In this document: one piece after another, positions 38,024-46,646 of the stretch
Numbering within the stretch: position 1 is the stretch's first letter
Layout: every line of letters begins with the position of its first letter
Virus record (IMG/VR): IMGVR_UViG_3300035698_026482
Coordinates: 118,841 to 182,840 of that record
Length of the DNA stretch: 64,000 bases
Source: a virus
Direction: 5' to 3' (one strand)
Notes under the pieces: generated by a model
Databases searched by the model: none
Told to the model about the DNA's origin: nothing
The model's input: only the letters and a program-made list of their open reading frames with translations
Translations under genes and position numbers: made by a program

Positions 38024-38394
38024 GCCTTCTTTTTGCTGCCTTTTTTGATTTGCTTTTTGGCTTTAGGTTTTTCGCTAATAGCGTCTGCCTTTGGCTCAAG
38101 CATATCATTTTTATTCTCTGATTTAGGCGCGGTGTATAACTGTTCGACATCTAGATCATCTAATGTCTCGTCTTCGTCTACATCATCACCAAGATCATCA
38201 TGTTCATCTAGATCAATATCTAATGACTCATCATCGTTGACTGCTGGGACTTCATCAACAACTCCATCGACACGCCTGGCTCTAAGGCGTTGTCCTGCTG
38301 CATACAGTGCTGCATCATTCACAGTACCCTTATTTGGGTCCAACCCAAGGCGTTTAGCCTCTGCTACAATTATTGCTCGTCGATTTCTAGACAT
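38020..38394 (-). CDS. Acidic protein with basic tail, unknown function
   Basis: The ATG at 38394 has GGAAAA about 9 nt upstream and overlaps the Hc1-like gene by 8 nt; a GTG at 38403 is the alternative. The 124-residue protein has a basic N-terminal helical part (NRRAIIVAEAKRLGLDPNKG), a long Asp/Glu stretch and a Lys-rich end (KPKAKKQIKKGSKKK). The acid-then-base design suggests a nucleic acid or histone-like partner. No family recognised. Confidence 0.65.
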   Translation of the reverse strand: MSRNRRAIIVAEAKRLGLDPNKGTVNDAALYAAGQRLRARRVDGVVDEVPAVNDDESLDIDLDEHDDLGDDVDEDETLDDLDVEQLYTAPKSENKNDMLEPKADAISEKPKAKKQIKKGSKKKA

Positions 38395-38644
38395 CTTGGT
38401 CACTTTTCCGTTCGCCGCCTCTTCGCTTATCTATCGCGACTGAGGACATTAGCAAATCATGTGAGTACTTTTTCAAAAGTCGCAAGCCGCGACGTGATCT
38501 AAGGCCTGCAGAGGCGTTACCCTTGATAGCGTTCTTTCGAACGTCGATGTCCATGGTCTCGATTAACATGCGAATTTCTTCCCATCTATCAAGTAGCTCA
38601 CGGCTCTCGGTGTTATCATGCGCATCGGTCATATTCAAATCCAT
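38387..38644 (-). CDS. Histone H1-like Hc1-type protein
   Basis: This is an 85-residue basic protein. The segment DVRKNAIKGNASAGLRSRRG then LRLLKKYSHDL matches the helical core of chlamydial Hc1-like proteins (Lys-Gly-Asn-x-x-Ala-Gly-x-Arg-x-Arg). Hc1 compacts DNA. Homologues in large phages may protect or organise DNA. TAGTGT lies 6 nt before the ATG, but a partial SD (TAGG) is also present. Confidence 0.65.
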   Translation of the reverse strand: MDLNMTDAHDNTESRELLDRWEEIRMLIETMDIDVRKNAIKGNASAGLRSRRGLRLLKKYSHDLLMSSVAIDKRRGGERKSDQDV

Positions 38645-38703
38645 CCTACAACACTAACTATACAGTATCTGGCAATCAGATACCATGAAGAATGGCAGGA
38701 ATT

Positions 38704-39393
38704 TTAAGAAGACTTCTTCGAGGACTTTTTTTGTGAAGAAGTCTTCTTTGCCTTCTTAGACTTTGTTGTAGCAATTTCTTTTGCCTGTAATGCTTCTGGA
38801 CGCTCATACAAAAGGCTATCTGCGATGCCCAACTCAATGCATTCTTGTGGTGTCAGATATTGGTCACCGCGACGCTCATTGATTTCTCTTAGACGTTCAA
38901 TAGAGGTTCCAGATTCAAATTCCATAGCGTCAAGCCATTGTTCTTCCTGACGTTCCATTTCCTTAAGCTCATGTTTAATTTCAAACACGTTTCCAGACAT
39001 ATTTCCCCACGCAGGATGAGTCATGACACGAGCATGAGGGGCTATTAGTCGTCTACCTTTTTCACCCGAAGCCAGAATCAGGACGCCTGCTGACATTACT
39101 TTTCCCATCGCAATAGTAATAATAGGACACGGTACGAATTTAATCGCATCGTATAGACTAAACATGGAATCAACAGATCCACCATACGTCTCGATTACCA
39201 GATAAATCGGTTGTATATGATTTCTTTTTGACATTGCAAACATTGCTGCAATAGCCTGCGAAACTGACATTTCTGAGACATCACCTGTGAAATAGATGAT
39301 ACGATCATCGTCTGATGAGACGGATGTTAACGACATTTCGTCATCTGAGTCTCGGTCGAAGGATGCTGTTGAGTCGCTTAAGGGTCTACCCAT
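38704..39393 (-). CDS. ClpP-like serine protease with Lys/Ser-rich tail
   Basis: The ATG at 39393 is preceded by AGGAGA and overlaps the upstream gene by 8 nt. The 229-residue protein has the ClpP fold: VIETYGGSVDSMFSLYDAIK, nucleophile Ser101 in GKVMSAGVLILASG, His126 in VMTHPAWG, and a likely Asp177 in RRGDQYLTPQEC. The end (residues ~205-229) is a Lys/Ser-rich tail not found in bacterial ClpP. Phage ClpP-like proteins often act as prohead proteases. A cytosolic role with host ClpX is also possible. Confidence 0.88.
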   Translation of the reverse strand: MGRPLSDSTASFDRDSDDEMSLTSVSSDDDRIIYFTGDVSEMSVSQAIAAMFAMSKRNHIQPIYLVIETYGGSVDSMFSLYDAIKFVPCPIITIAMGKVMSAGVLILASGEKGRRLIAPHARVMTHPAWGNMSGNVFEIKHELKEMERQEEQWLDAMEFESGTSIERLREINERRGDQYLTPQECIELGIADSLLYERPEALQAKEIATTKSKKAKKTSSQKKSSKKSS

Positions 39394-39682
39394 TTGATTC
39401 TCCTGTTTCGTCTTGCGCCTTTGCAAGGTCCGCAAAAACCTTCTCTTTACCACCTAATAGATCGCCTACATCGGTGACAGTTAGTTCATCAATAACGTCG
39501 ACTAGACGTTTCATATGCTCAAAGCTTTCAAGATTTTCGGCCATAAGCTTGATTATTTGGTACTTCTGACGGTCAGTAATACCGAAGTCAAGTATTTCCT
39601 TGACAATTAATCTGCATTGCTTTTTTTCACGAATAAGTTTTTCTTCGTCGGTTTCACCGTAAAGTCTAATTTCATCGGACAT
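39386..39682 (-). CDS. Small helical hypothetical protein
   Basis: This 98-residue acidic, mostly helical protein (LIREKKQCRLIVKEILDFG, QKYQIIKLMAENLESFEHMK) has a GAGGTCAG binding element before its ATG. It overlaps the ClpP-like gene. A partner or scaffold for the protease is conceivable from the coupling; the family is unknown. Confidence 0.7.
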   Translation of the reverse strand: MSDEIRLYGETDEEKLIREKKQCRLIVKEILDFGITDRQKYQIIKLMAENLESFEHMKRLVDVIDELTVTDVGDLLGGKEKVFADLAKAQDETGESNG

Positions 39683-39712
39683 ACTGACCTCTATGTTTAT
39701 TGTACAAATGAT

Positions 39713-40303
39713 TTAATCGGATGTTTCGTATTGAACTGCCTCACTGTATGGTGAGATTCCAAAGCGTTCAGGGCCGGAAATAGAGAGGAATTTGCCCGTC
39801 TGGCGACCATCGATGAGTTCACGGGTAATGATAACGTGCTGGTTCCATTGTTGTTCATCGATAATAAATTTCACATGTTCCCAGATCGGAAGTTCGCATT
39901 TATAGTCTTCAAGTAGACCAGCCAAGCGCTGAGGAAGGCTAATTGCAATATCCTCCTTAGTAATAACGCTGTGTGTGTCCTCGCTACCGTAAACAACCTC
40001 AGATTCACAAATGCCAATCACGTTATGAACAACTCCACAGAAATTGCATTGTGTATATTTTTGCTGAACAGAATCGTCTTCCAGTATAACAGAAAAAACA
40101 ATGAATTTATGGAAAACGGGATTATCGCTTTTCAAATACTGTGGAAGTATACATGTGCATTCAACAAGGTGTTGCACACCCATTTTGCCAGAATGTAGAC
40201 CAGCCTGTGATGGGCCACCGTTTAGTGTCGATTCAGGCGCAACATCTTTTTCAACTTCGATCTCTGCGACTTTTGCACTTATGCGATTCTTCTCTCTTGC
40301 CAT
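39713..40303 (-). CDS. Putative zinc-binding protein of unknown function
   Basis: The ATG at 40303 is preferred to an ATT two codons upstream. The 196-residue protein contains two Cys pairs, HLVECTCILPQYL and YTQCNFCGVVHNV, spaced like a zinc ribbon. The C-terminal half is alpha/beta without catalytic motifs. It faces the divergent gene at 40315 with only 11 nt between, so promoters must lie inside coding sequence or be very short. Confidence 0.7.
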   Translation of the reverse strand: MAREKNRISAKVAEIEVEKDVAPESTLNGGPSQAGLHSGKMGVQHLVECTCILPQYLKSDNPVFHKFIVFSVILEDDSVQQKYTQCNFCGVVHNVIGICESEVVYGSEDTHSVITKEDIAISLPQRLAGLLEDYKCELPIWEHVKFIIDEQQWNQHVIITRELIDGRQTGKFLSISGPERFGISPYSEAVQYETSD

Positions 40304-40314
40304 GATCAATATGT

Positions 40315-41229
40315 ATGCCTATGACGCGGCCTCAGAAAAGAGATTATCTCTACGAGCTTTATGTGACACAACGTCTGGACAAAATCCATACACAACGAAA
40401 GTCGTTCGTCAAGAATGATAGAATCGCACGTATAGAAAGAATTAAAAAAGTTGTTATTCGCGAGGCAAATCAGCGAATCATACTTGAGAAACTTGATGTC
40501 AATGAGCTTCGAAAATTGCAAGGGTCAATCAAGAAAGTTGCAAATATTGTTTCGGGATTTGATCTGCCCGTAATTAAATCCGGGTTGCAACAGGCTGCGT
40601 TCAAGGCCGCCAAAATAATGAGCAATGATGGGGGTGGTGTCATCGCCAGGATTAAGCAAATGATAAGCAGCGATAATGCAAAGCCTATTGCTGAAATCAT
40701 GGCATTTGAAAAGACAATGACAACAGCCTTAAGTCAACTATCTGATATACTTGAAGTTGTAACTGCTGCTAATTCATCACTTAAGAAAAATGACCCGAAC
40801 ATGAAACTACTTGATGTTCTAGAACAAGAAGAAGCAGAAGCCGCCGAGGATATGATCATCAAGGCGCTTAAGGGTCCCCTTAAATTTTTTGGGTCGAACA
40901 CAATACCTTTTATTGATGACCCTCTTGCGATCGCAAACGAACTATTAAGCTTGTCAATTAAGGATTTTTCTAATCTTTCAAAAAAAGCAAACGGCATCGA
41001 AATTGTAACCGATGATGAAACTGCAAAACAGATAGCAGATACGGTCCAAGATGACGCCGATGTTCCTTCTGATGATTCTTCTGATGCCTCGAGTCAACGC
41101 CCAGCCCCGAAAGAAGAGGCTGGAATTGATGCAGCACGTAAAGAACTTGAGGATGCAGGAATTTCAATTCCGCCCATCTCGCTTGATAAAATCGTTGCTG
41201 CGCTTAAGAACAATGGTATGAAATTCTAG
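40315..41229 (+). CDS. Helical hypothetical protein, plus strand
   Basis: This 304-residue protein has a basic N-terminal helical region (KNDRIARIERIKKVVIREAN), a central helical domain (ALSQLSDILEVVTAANSSLK), an acidic disordered linker and a C-terminal helical segment. It is one of only four protein genes on the plus strand. Its stop overlaps the end of the chaperonin-like gene by 4 nt. No family recognised; the layout resembles scaffolding or structural proteins. Confidence 0.7.
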   Translation: MPMTRPQKRDYLYELYVTQRLDKIHTQRKSFVKNDRIARIERIKKVVIREANQRIILEKLDVNELRKLQGSIKKVANIVSGFDLPVIKSGLQQAAFKAAKIMSNDGGGVIARIKQMISSDNAKPIAEIMAFEKTMTTALSQLSDILEVVTAANSSLKKNDPNMKLLDVLEQEEAEAAEDMIIKALKGPLKFFGSNTIPFIDDPLAIANELLSLSIKDFSNLSKKANGIEIVTDDETAKQIADTVQDDADVPSDDSSDASSQRPAPKEEAGIDAARKELEDAGISIPPISLDKIVAALKNNGMKF

Positions 41230-42632
41230 CTTAGAATAGCGCCGGTAGTCGCTAACAATCGTGCATTTGCACTTGCATTAACAATAGCACTATCGATTGA
41301 AAGAAGGGGGCTAACGTTCCCTTCATCATTTTTATTCCACCGTAAAAGAACATCCTTAAGCATTTGATCTGCATTAAGATTTTCAATCACTGTGGATATT
41401 TTGTCGTGATGTATTATACCTGTCGTAATGGCAGATTTTACGCGTCGCAACGCACGATCAACCCTAAGAACATCTCTGCTATTACCACTAGGCATACGAA
41501 TAGATACCATTCGTGACGTAAGGCATCTTAGACGTCTTGCGATAAATGGCGCTGAGATTTCATTTTTTAAATCATCGGCTTGTTTTTGCAAATGCATTGT
41601 GTGCAATGCGACGGTGCCATTCGCCGATTCATTTTGAATAACGACCGTTCCTGTTTGCACACGCACGCTTTCTACAACTGGCAATTTTTTATATTGGACA
41701 CTGGAAATTAATTGTCCCTGTAACGATGTTACGACATCACCACCGCATACAACTGCAAGGTCCTTCAATATATTAGCAGAATCAGCGTCAAACGGTACGA
41801 CGATAGGAATGATTGTGACCGTACCACGTCTGACGTTCGCTGCAGCAGTGGATAGGACGTCATTATCAAATTTTCGAGCAAATAAAATTAACGGTGATTT
41901 TTCCTCATATGCGGCAGTAAACAAGTGGTCGACTTCCGCGACAGATTCAATGTATCCATCAATAATTGCAACCCGGCACGCTTCACCCATCCATGTTTCG
42001 TTTCCGATAACCGTCATACACGGTGCGACAAGATCAAAACAATAACCAGTCCTTAATTCGACGATAGGCGTGGTTATGCCTGCGGGCTCAAAGAAAATCC
42101 GCCCATCAGCTCCAGCTAGATTTATTGCTGTGTTGACAATGTTTGTCATCTGTTGGGAATTAAGTGAACGATGAATAATTGAATCAATATTCTCTTGTGT
42201 TGGTCTTTTTACGCTGCTATGAATATCCTGGCGTAACTGTCGCAACGCCATTATCATTTTTGTCGCTGCACGCTGCGCAGTTTCTCCAGCTTGCATTTTC
42301 CGAATAACAAGACCTGCTAAGCCTGAAATCAACAACGCAGTACTTGCTGGATCTGCACCCGCTTCCGCATCTGCATTATCCACTGATTCACGTATAAGAT
42401 CAACAAGCAGACGTTGTACGCCTGTTTCCGGTACAGATGATCCTAGCATCCCTTCGACAGTAGGTACTACGTCACCTCCGGAAATAATATTCGAATTACT
42501 CCACGTGTCAATTAGTTTTTCAACAAGTGCTAACGTTGTGACAAATGAACTGGTCAGCTCATTTCCAGATAGTACACTAACAATCTTTGTCTTTGCGGAA
42601 ACGAACGAACTTTGGGAACCGTAACGAGCCAT
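41226..42632 (-). CDS. Divergent GroEL-like chaperonin with degenerate ATPase site
   Basis: Start chosen at the ATG at 42632 with AGGAAA upstream; it overlaps the ligase gene by 56 nt. The 468-residue protein aligns by eye with GroEL: VVPTVEGMLGSSV (PTITNDGVTVA region), then AGADPASTALLISGLAGLVI at 91-110 (GDGTTTATVL region). Further on are KSPLILFARKFDNDVLSTAA and GTVTIIPIVVPFDADSANIL (apical domain), VDRALRRVKSAITTGI (VEDALHATRAAVEEG), and a C-terminal SAIVNASANARLLATTGAIL. GDGTTT reads ADPAST, the catalytic Asp398 position reads Arg, and the GGG motif is replaced. GroEL is 548 residues. Phage chaperonins are known, for example in phage EL. Confidence 0.75.
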   Translation of the reverse strand: MARYGSQSSFVSAKTKIVSVLSGNELTSSFVTTLALVEKLIDTWSNSNIISGGDVVPTVEGMLGSSVPETGVQRLLVDLIRESVDNADAEAGADPASTALLISGLAGLVIRKMQAGETAQRAATKMIMALRQLRQDIHSSVKRPTQENIDSIIHRSLNSQQMTNIVNTAINLAGADGRIFFEPAGITTPIVELRTGYCFDLVAPCMTVIGNETWMGEACRVAIIDGYIESVAEVDHLFTAAYEEKSPLILFARKFDNDVLSTAAANVRRGTVTIIPIVVPFDADSANILKDLAVVCGGDVVTSLQGQLISSVQYKKLPVVESVRVQTGTVVIQNESANGTVALHTMHLQKQADDLKNEISAPFIARRLRCLTSRMVSIRMPSGNSRDVLRVDRALRRVKSAITTGIIHHDKISTVIENLNADQMLKDVLLRWNKNDEGNVSPLLSIDSAIVNASANARLLATTGAILS

Positions 42633-43827
42633 CTTTTGTAATTTCCTGTGCCTGTAATTCGATTGTCTTACCGCGAAGCGAGGCGCGATTCGCCCATACG
42701 GCCTTTGCTTCAGGTTGCGTGAGAAACCCTCGCTCAACTTTAACCCTGACGCCTTTATATTCTACCACAAAGGTTCCGAGATGTCCTTTATAACGTCCTG
42801 TGCCTTCATTGAAGCCAAGAATCAGCAAATCAAAATCAAGCCAATCCTTTAGTTTCATAACATTTGGCTTACGCTTCCACGTGTACTTTGTATTAAGAAG
42901 CTTGATCATCGTTCCTTCAATGTCTTGTGCTGTAAAGAATCGATGGACGTCAGCAATTTCTGTTGGCGTAACTAGGCGGCGCTCAATAAGTCGCACATAT
43001 TCACATCCCGCATTCATTCCCATATCTTCAAGAATTTCTCGGGTTTCGTGACAGTTACGAGTAGCTTCGCGACGATTCCATTCGTCAAGAGGCATCCAAT
43101 CAAATACATTGAAAAAAGAATCTGACGTATCAACGTTCGATTTTCTGAAAAGCTGACTCATCGTAGCCGAAAAATCATTACTCATCAATTCTCCGTCAAA
43201 TACACAATCAGGAAAGCCTGATTTATTGGCAAGCCAGACTAGCTCGCTACCGATTGTAACATTGAAGTTTGTTACCTGTTTGCCCCCGCGCGTATACATT
43301 GAAATAGCGCCATCAGCAACGAAAGCAATAAGGCGAGTACCGTCCAATTTAGGCTCAACTGCGACTAAGTCATGGCCAGCGCAATGCTTTGGATCAAATG
43401 GAGCGGCCAGCTGACAAGTAAATGTGCTGATGAGCCCCTTCCATACCGTGTTGACTGATTTTGTAGAAAAACCGGCATTAAGATGACGGTCTAGAACTCT
43501 AAGCATCCACGCTCTGACATGTGGGTCGGCACTGGCGATGACCGTATGAATAGCATCTCTTGCATCATTGCCTGTAAGCTGGCGGTCGCGACATTGATAT
43601 AAAACATCAAGATATTTTCGCCAGGTGTCGCTTTCTGTTTCGCCGGATCCTGCAGATACAAAATCGCTTTCGCTAAGATTTCTAACGTAGTATACCCATT
43701 GAGGTTCGTATGTCGCCTTTAAAACATCACGAAGAAGGTCATTCCCTGCATTCTTTTTGAGGATATCTCGTTTGGCATTGCTACCGCTAATAGTCGAAGT
43801 CTGTTCAAAAATTTCTGAAATTTGCAT
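42577..43827 (-). CDS. ATP-dependent DNA ligase
   Basis: This 416-residue protein has ligase motif I VAVEPKLDGTRLIAFV with Lys160 as the adenylated residue, motif III FDGELMSNDF, motif IIIa FFNVFDWMPL, motif IV IEGTMIKLLNTKY, motif V VMKLKDW, and an OB-fold end with RFPKFVRFRKD. It seals nicks in replication and repair. The size is close to T7 ligase (359) and T4 ligase (487). The chaperonin-like gene starts inside its end. Confidence 0.92.
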   Translation of the reverse strand: MQISEIFEQTSTISGSNAKRDILKKNAGNDLLRDVLKATYEPQWVYYVRNLSESDFVSAGSGETESDTWRKYLDVLYQCRDRQLTGNDARDAIHTVIASADPHVRAWMLRVLDRHLNAGFSTKSVNTVWKGLISTFTCQLAAPFDPKHCAGHDLVAVEPKLDGTRLIAFVADGAISMYTRGGKQVTNFNVTIGSELVWLANKSGFPDCVFDGELMSNDFSATMSQLFRKSNVDTSDSFFNVFDWMPLDEWNRREATRNCHETREILEDMGMNAGCEYVRLIERRLVTPTEIADVHRFFTAQDIEGTMIKLLNTKYTWKRKPNVMKLKDWLDFDLLILGFNEGTGRYKGHLGTFVVEYKGVRVKVERGFLTQPEAKAVWANRASLRGKTIELQAQEITKDGSLRFPKFVRFRKDKDC

Positions 43828-44050
43828 GTCTTGATACGTGTTTCTTTAGTGACCAACCCAACCTGCGTCACAAGTCATACGAGCGTCTCTGGGCGTTCAC
43901 GATCATCTTGCATAGGTAACCATTGGACAAAACTTAAGCGTCTCAGAATGAATCCTGTATGCTCTCATAAGCAATCGGGATGAGGCTTAACCGCGTTAAA
44001 TGTGCCTGCATATTGATTGCACATGTCATAATTCTATCATATTATGATGA

Positions 44051-44073
44051 CGTTTACAAATTTATTGTAAACG
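44051..44073 (-). other. Hairpin spanning the stop codon of the oxidoreductase gene
   Basis: CGTTTACAA and TTGTAAACG form a 9 bp stem with a 5 nt loop that contains the stop codon. There is no T-run after it on either strand, so it is not a typical terminator. It may protect the 3' end or slow termination. The rest of the 234 bp gap up to 43828 shows nothing recognisable. Confidence 0.6.
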
Positions 44074-45150
44074 ATTCAAGTTTGGAAACGTTAACGTTTT
44101 TCCCTGTGCGGATGATTGTCGCAACCCCGTGACCAGCAACCAATCTACAAACGCATCGTATGGCGAATACGGTACAGGCTTTCCGTTATTGATTGAGTCG
44201 GCCATTCCGTCTAATACAGTCATTATCGCGACGCCTTGCTCATCTAACGATTTTGCACTTCTATATGGGTTAATCCATTCATGAATTTCACCAGAAATGC
44301 AACATCGAAGTGTATGTGGCGCATTTGCGCCATCATCACGTAGCACGCTTACATCGATTGTGACCGCACGTCCATCAATTGATTCCACGAAGTGGATATT
44401 GCTGCAATCATCGGCACACAACGAGCCACGTTGACAATGTAGGTTCAAAGATCGAGGCCCACGTGCTTGTGAACGTGAATGCACGCTGTTAAAATTATGA
44501 ATAAGCCTTACATCATTTCGTAATAAAACAGAACCAATATCCCAATTTTCGATAAGCGTTTTATGATTGTTGTTGCCGTCGATCAAATCAACCGGCCCAT
44601 TCGACCAAGATATGCCTTGTAACGTATTCGGTAATGAAGCGATACCTGAATTGTTTCGAGTATATGCACGCATCATAGCCATTGCGTGATATTCATATCC
44701 TCTAAAGCTATTTTCGACGACATTTAGTCTGCCTAACGTTCCAGATTCAATAATCTGTCGCCGAAATTGTTCCATTGGTCGAAAAGGCCACTGCTCGGCG
44801 ACGCCTGTCGGTGCGCTTCGCCGACGTGCAATATCGACGATGGTATCAGAAATCATCGGCGTTTCCAGCAATACAGCTTTATTTGTTTTTAAGGCTTGTT
44901 TCGAACAAAATGTCATGCCTTGAGCAGCTACGCAGACGATAATAAGATCGACTTCGGCTTCCATAGCTTCTATGCTTTTAAAACGTTTTAATCCAGTGGC
45001 TTCTGTTGCTTGTGTCGCAGTTGAATTAGACCGCGTCACAAACCCAATTGCCTCAAATGCGCCATTAGGATGCAAATTAATGACAGGCAAATAAAAGTCC
45101 TGCATTCTGCGCCCGGCGCCGTAAAAACCGATTCGTATTTTAGACATCAT
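44062..45150 (-). CDS. Gfo/Idh/MocA-family oxidoreductase
   Basis: This 362-residue protein has the NAD(P)-binding start IRIGFYGAGRRMQDFYLPVI, VDLIIVCVAAQG, a degenerate EKP motif as VLLETPMISD, and a C-terminal domain with QFRRQIIESGTLGRLNVVEN. The family oxidises or reduces sugars. It is coupled to the PhyH-like gene by an 11 nt overlap and lies far from the main sugar module. EKP to ETP is a notable change because Lys is usually catalytic. Confidence 0.75.
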   Translation of the reverse strand: MMSKIRIGFYGAGRRMQDFYLPVINLHPNGAFEAIGFVTRSNSTATQATEATGLKRFKSIEAMEAEVDLIIVCVAAQGMTFCSKQALKTNKAVLLETPMISDTIVDIARRRSAPTGVAEQWPFRPMEQFRRQIIESGTLGRLNVVENSFRGYEYHAMAMMRAYTRNNSGIASLPNTLQGISWSNGPVDLIDGNNNHKTLIENWDIGSVLLRNDVRLIHNFNSVHSRSQARGPRSLNLHCQRGSLCADDCSNIHFVESIDGRAVTIDVSVLRDDGANAPHTLRCCISGEIHEWINPYRSAKSLDEQGVAIMTVLDGMADSINNGKPVPYSPYDAFVDWLLVTGLRQSSAQGKTLTFPNLNRLQ

Positions 45151-45898
45151 CTCGCCTTAACTCATAAGCTTCATATGCTAAACGATGGATTTCTTGATCA
45201 GCATATTTTCGTTGATATTGTTCGCGCGTTGCGAATGAATAGATAATTCGAACCGAGCCATCTTCATGTGATTCGGGAATTACAGAATGCATAATTGAAG
45301 TATTAAGCAGAATCGCTGTTGCGTTTGATGATGTGGCCACGGCAACGCCGTTTTGCACGCCCTTTTCTTGCGCCATTAAACGACCGGCGAGCATATGAAA
45401 TTGAATCTGGGCTTGAGTGCTTAAGCCCTCAACTGACATCCTATGCGACCCAGGTAAAAATGCCAAGCGTTCCTCAACGCGGTCGTCCACAGTGGGATAA
45501 ACAATAAGCTTGTGCACAGCAGGTGTATTACCAACCCATTCATATGTGTCGGGATCTAGATACGTGTCTCTATGCCAATCCATATAACTCGGACAAATTC
45601 CTTCTGGACGAGGCATCACGCGTCTAACCTGACAATGTACCAATACAAGATCAGATTGCATTGTTGTATCGCGTATTAACTGGGGAATTTCATTATCGAC
45701 AAGCGCATCAACAAATCCCGCGTCAAATTGAATCGCCGACGGTCTCAAGTCTTTCGTGTATGCGTATTTTTCATCCCACGAAAAATCTGGCCTTTCAAAG
45801 GCTTCTGCAAAAGAAACAAGATCACTTAAGGGCTCAACGTCGAAAGGTGTCTCTAGATGTCCTGCGCGATAATATTCATTAGCCTTGGTACTATCCAT
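45140..45898 (-). CDS. PhyH-like Fe(II)/2-oxoglutarate dioxygenase
   Basis: The ATG at 45898 is favoured (MDSTKANEYY), lying 6 nt after TACATT with no SD; a TTG at 45934 is the alternative. The protein has SYMDWHRDTYLDPD, giving the metal-binding His-x-Asp, and ATAILLNTSIMHSVIPE then GSVRIIYSF, giving the distal His and 2-oxoglutarate-binding Arg. It probably hydroxylates a small molecule or sugar made with the neighbouring oxidoreductase. Confidence 0.78.
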   Translation of the reverse strand: MDSTKANEYYRAGHLETPFDVEPLSDLVSFAEAFERPDFSWDEKYAYTKDLRPSAIQFDAGFVDALVDNEIPQLIRDTTMQSDLVLVHCQVRRVMPRPEGICPSYMDWHRDTYLDPDTYEWVGNTPAVHKLIVYPTVDDRVEERLAFLPGSHRMSVEGLSTQAQIQFHMLAGRLMAQEKGVQNGVAVATSSNATAILLNTSIMHSVIPESHEDGSVRIIYSFATREQYQRKYADQEIHRLAYEAYELRRDDV

Positions 45899-45904
45899 GC
45901 AAAG

Positions 45905-45910
45905 AATGTA
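45905..45910 (-). promoter_or_regulatory. Possible -10 box for the PhyH-like gene
   Basis: TACATT ends 6 nt before the ATG at 45898. The match to TANNNT and the spacing are the same as for other candidate leaderless genes in the window, but there is no extended TGn element, so this one is weaker. Confidence 0.4.
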
Positions 45911-45938
45911 CAACAATTGATCATAATTGATCAAACAA

Positions 45939-46610
45939 TCAAGAAAATGTGCCGTCGTCTATTCCTGCTTTGATATTTTTAACCTCTAGCCAGGAATAGA
46001 CAGGGGCAACTACAAGAATAAAGGCCAAAATGAAATCATAGCTTATTATTGCAAACGGCATAATTCCTGCAGCAAGCAACGTACTTGTTACGGCGACAAT
46101 TTTTGTTGCCTTAAGCCGCCCAACACCAAGCGCGCCCAGCGTGCCTCGCATAACACGACCACCGTCAAGCGGATATACAGGGAATAGATTAAAACAGCCT
46201 AAAACAATATTCGCTATTGCCAAAAGCCGAACTTGATATTCCGCGTCTGGACCTAAAACCCACATCGGGTTAATCGCAGCGAGACCGTAAATTGCACCAA
46301 AAATTAGTCCTGCGATGGCAAAATTAACGACAGGACCAGCCAACGCCATGATTGCTTCTTGACCTTTTTGCGGGATAGCGCGGATGTGCGCGGCCATTCC
46401 AAACATAAAGATGCTTATGCGATCAGTTTTGTATCCGTAATGTCTGGCAACTAGTATGTGACCATACTCATGCAACAAAATTGAAAATATCGCAGCGGGA
46501 CCAACGAACCATCCTAATCCCTTGATAGCGAGAATAAGAAGAATTATCGCAGTCAAATTAGCAAAAACTGGTACGTCAAGCCAGGTAAAAAGTTTCAATT
46601 CGCGCTTCAC
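45939..46610 (-). CDS. M50 site-2-protease-like intramembrane zinc metalloprotease
   Basis: This 223-residue membrane protein has a GTG start. Its zinc site is ILLHEYGHILVA (HExxH at 47-51) and the third ligand is in NLFPVYPLDGGRVM (Asp149). Four to six hydrophobic segments surround them, and PQKGQEAIMALAGPVVNFAI is typical of the family. There is no PDZ or CBS domain. S2P enzymes cleave transmembrane segments of regulators such as anti-sigma factors. Such a gene is unexpected in a phage. A TATAAT lies 5 nt before the GTG. Confidence 0.88.
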   Translation of the reverse strand: MKRELKLFTWLDVPVFANLTAIILLILAIKGLGWFVGPAAIFSILLHEYGHILVARHYGYKTDRISIFMFGMAAHIRAIPQKGQEAIMALAGPVVNFAIAGLIFGAIYGLAAINPMWVLGPDAEYQVRLLAIANIVLGCFNLFPVYPLDGGRVMRGTLGALGVGRLKATKIVAVTSTLLAAGIMPFAIISYDFILAFILVVAPVYSWLEVKNIKAGIDDGTFS

Positions 46611-46615
46611 ATTAT

Positions 46616-46621
46616 ATTATA
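46616..46621 (-). promoter_or_regulatory. -10 box upstream of the M50 protease gene
   Basis: TATAAT lies 5 nt before the GTG start at 46610. TTGTAA is found 18 nt further upstream as a possible -35. The arrangement gives almost no 5' leader. Confidence 0.55.
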
Positions 46622-46646
46622 CAACGTAAGTGAGGTGATTTACAAG

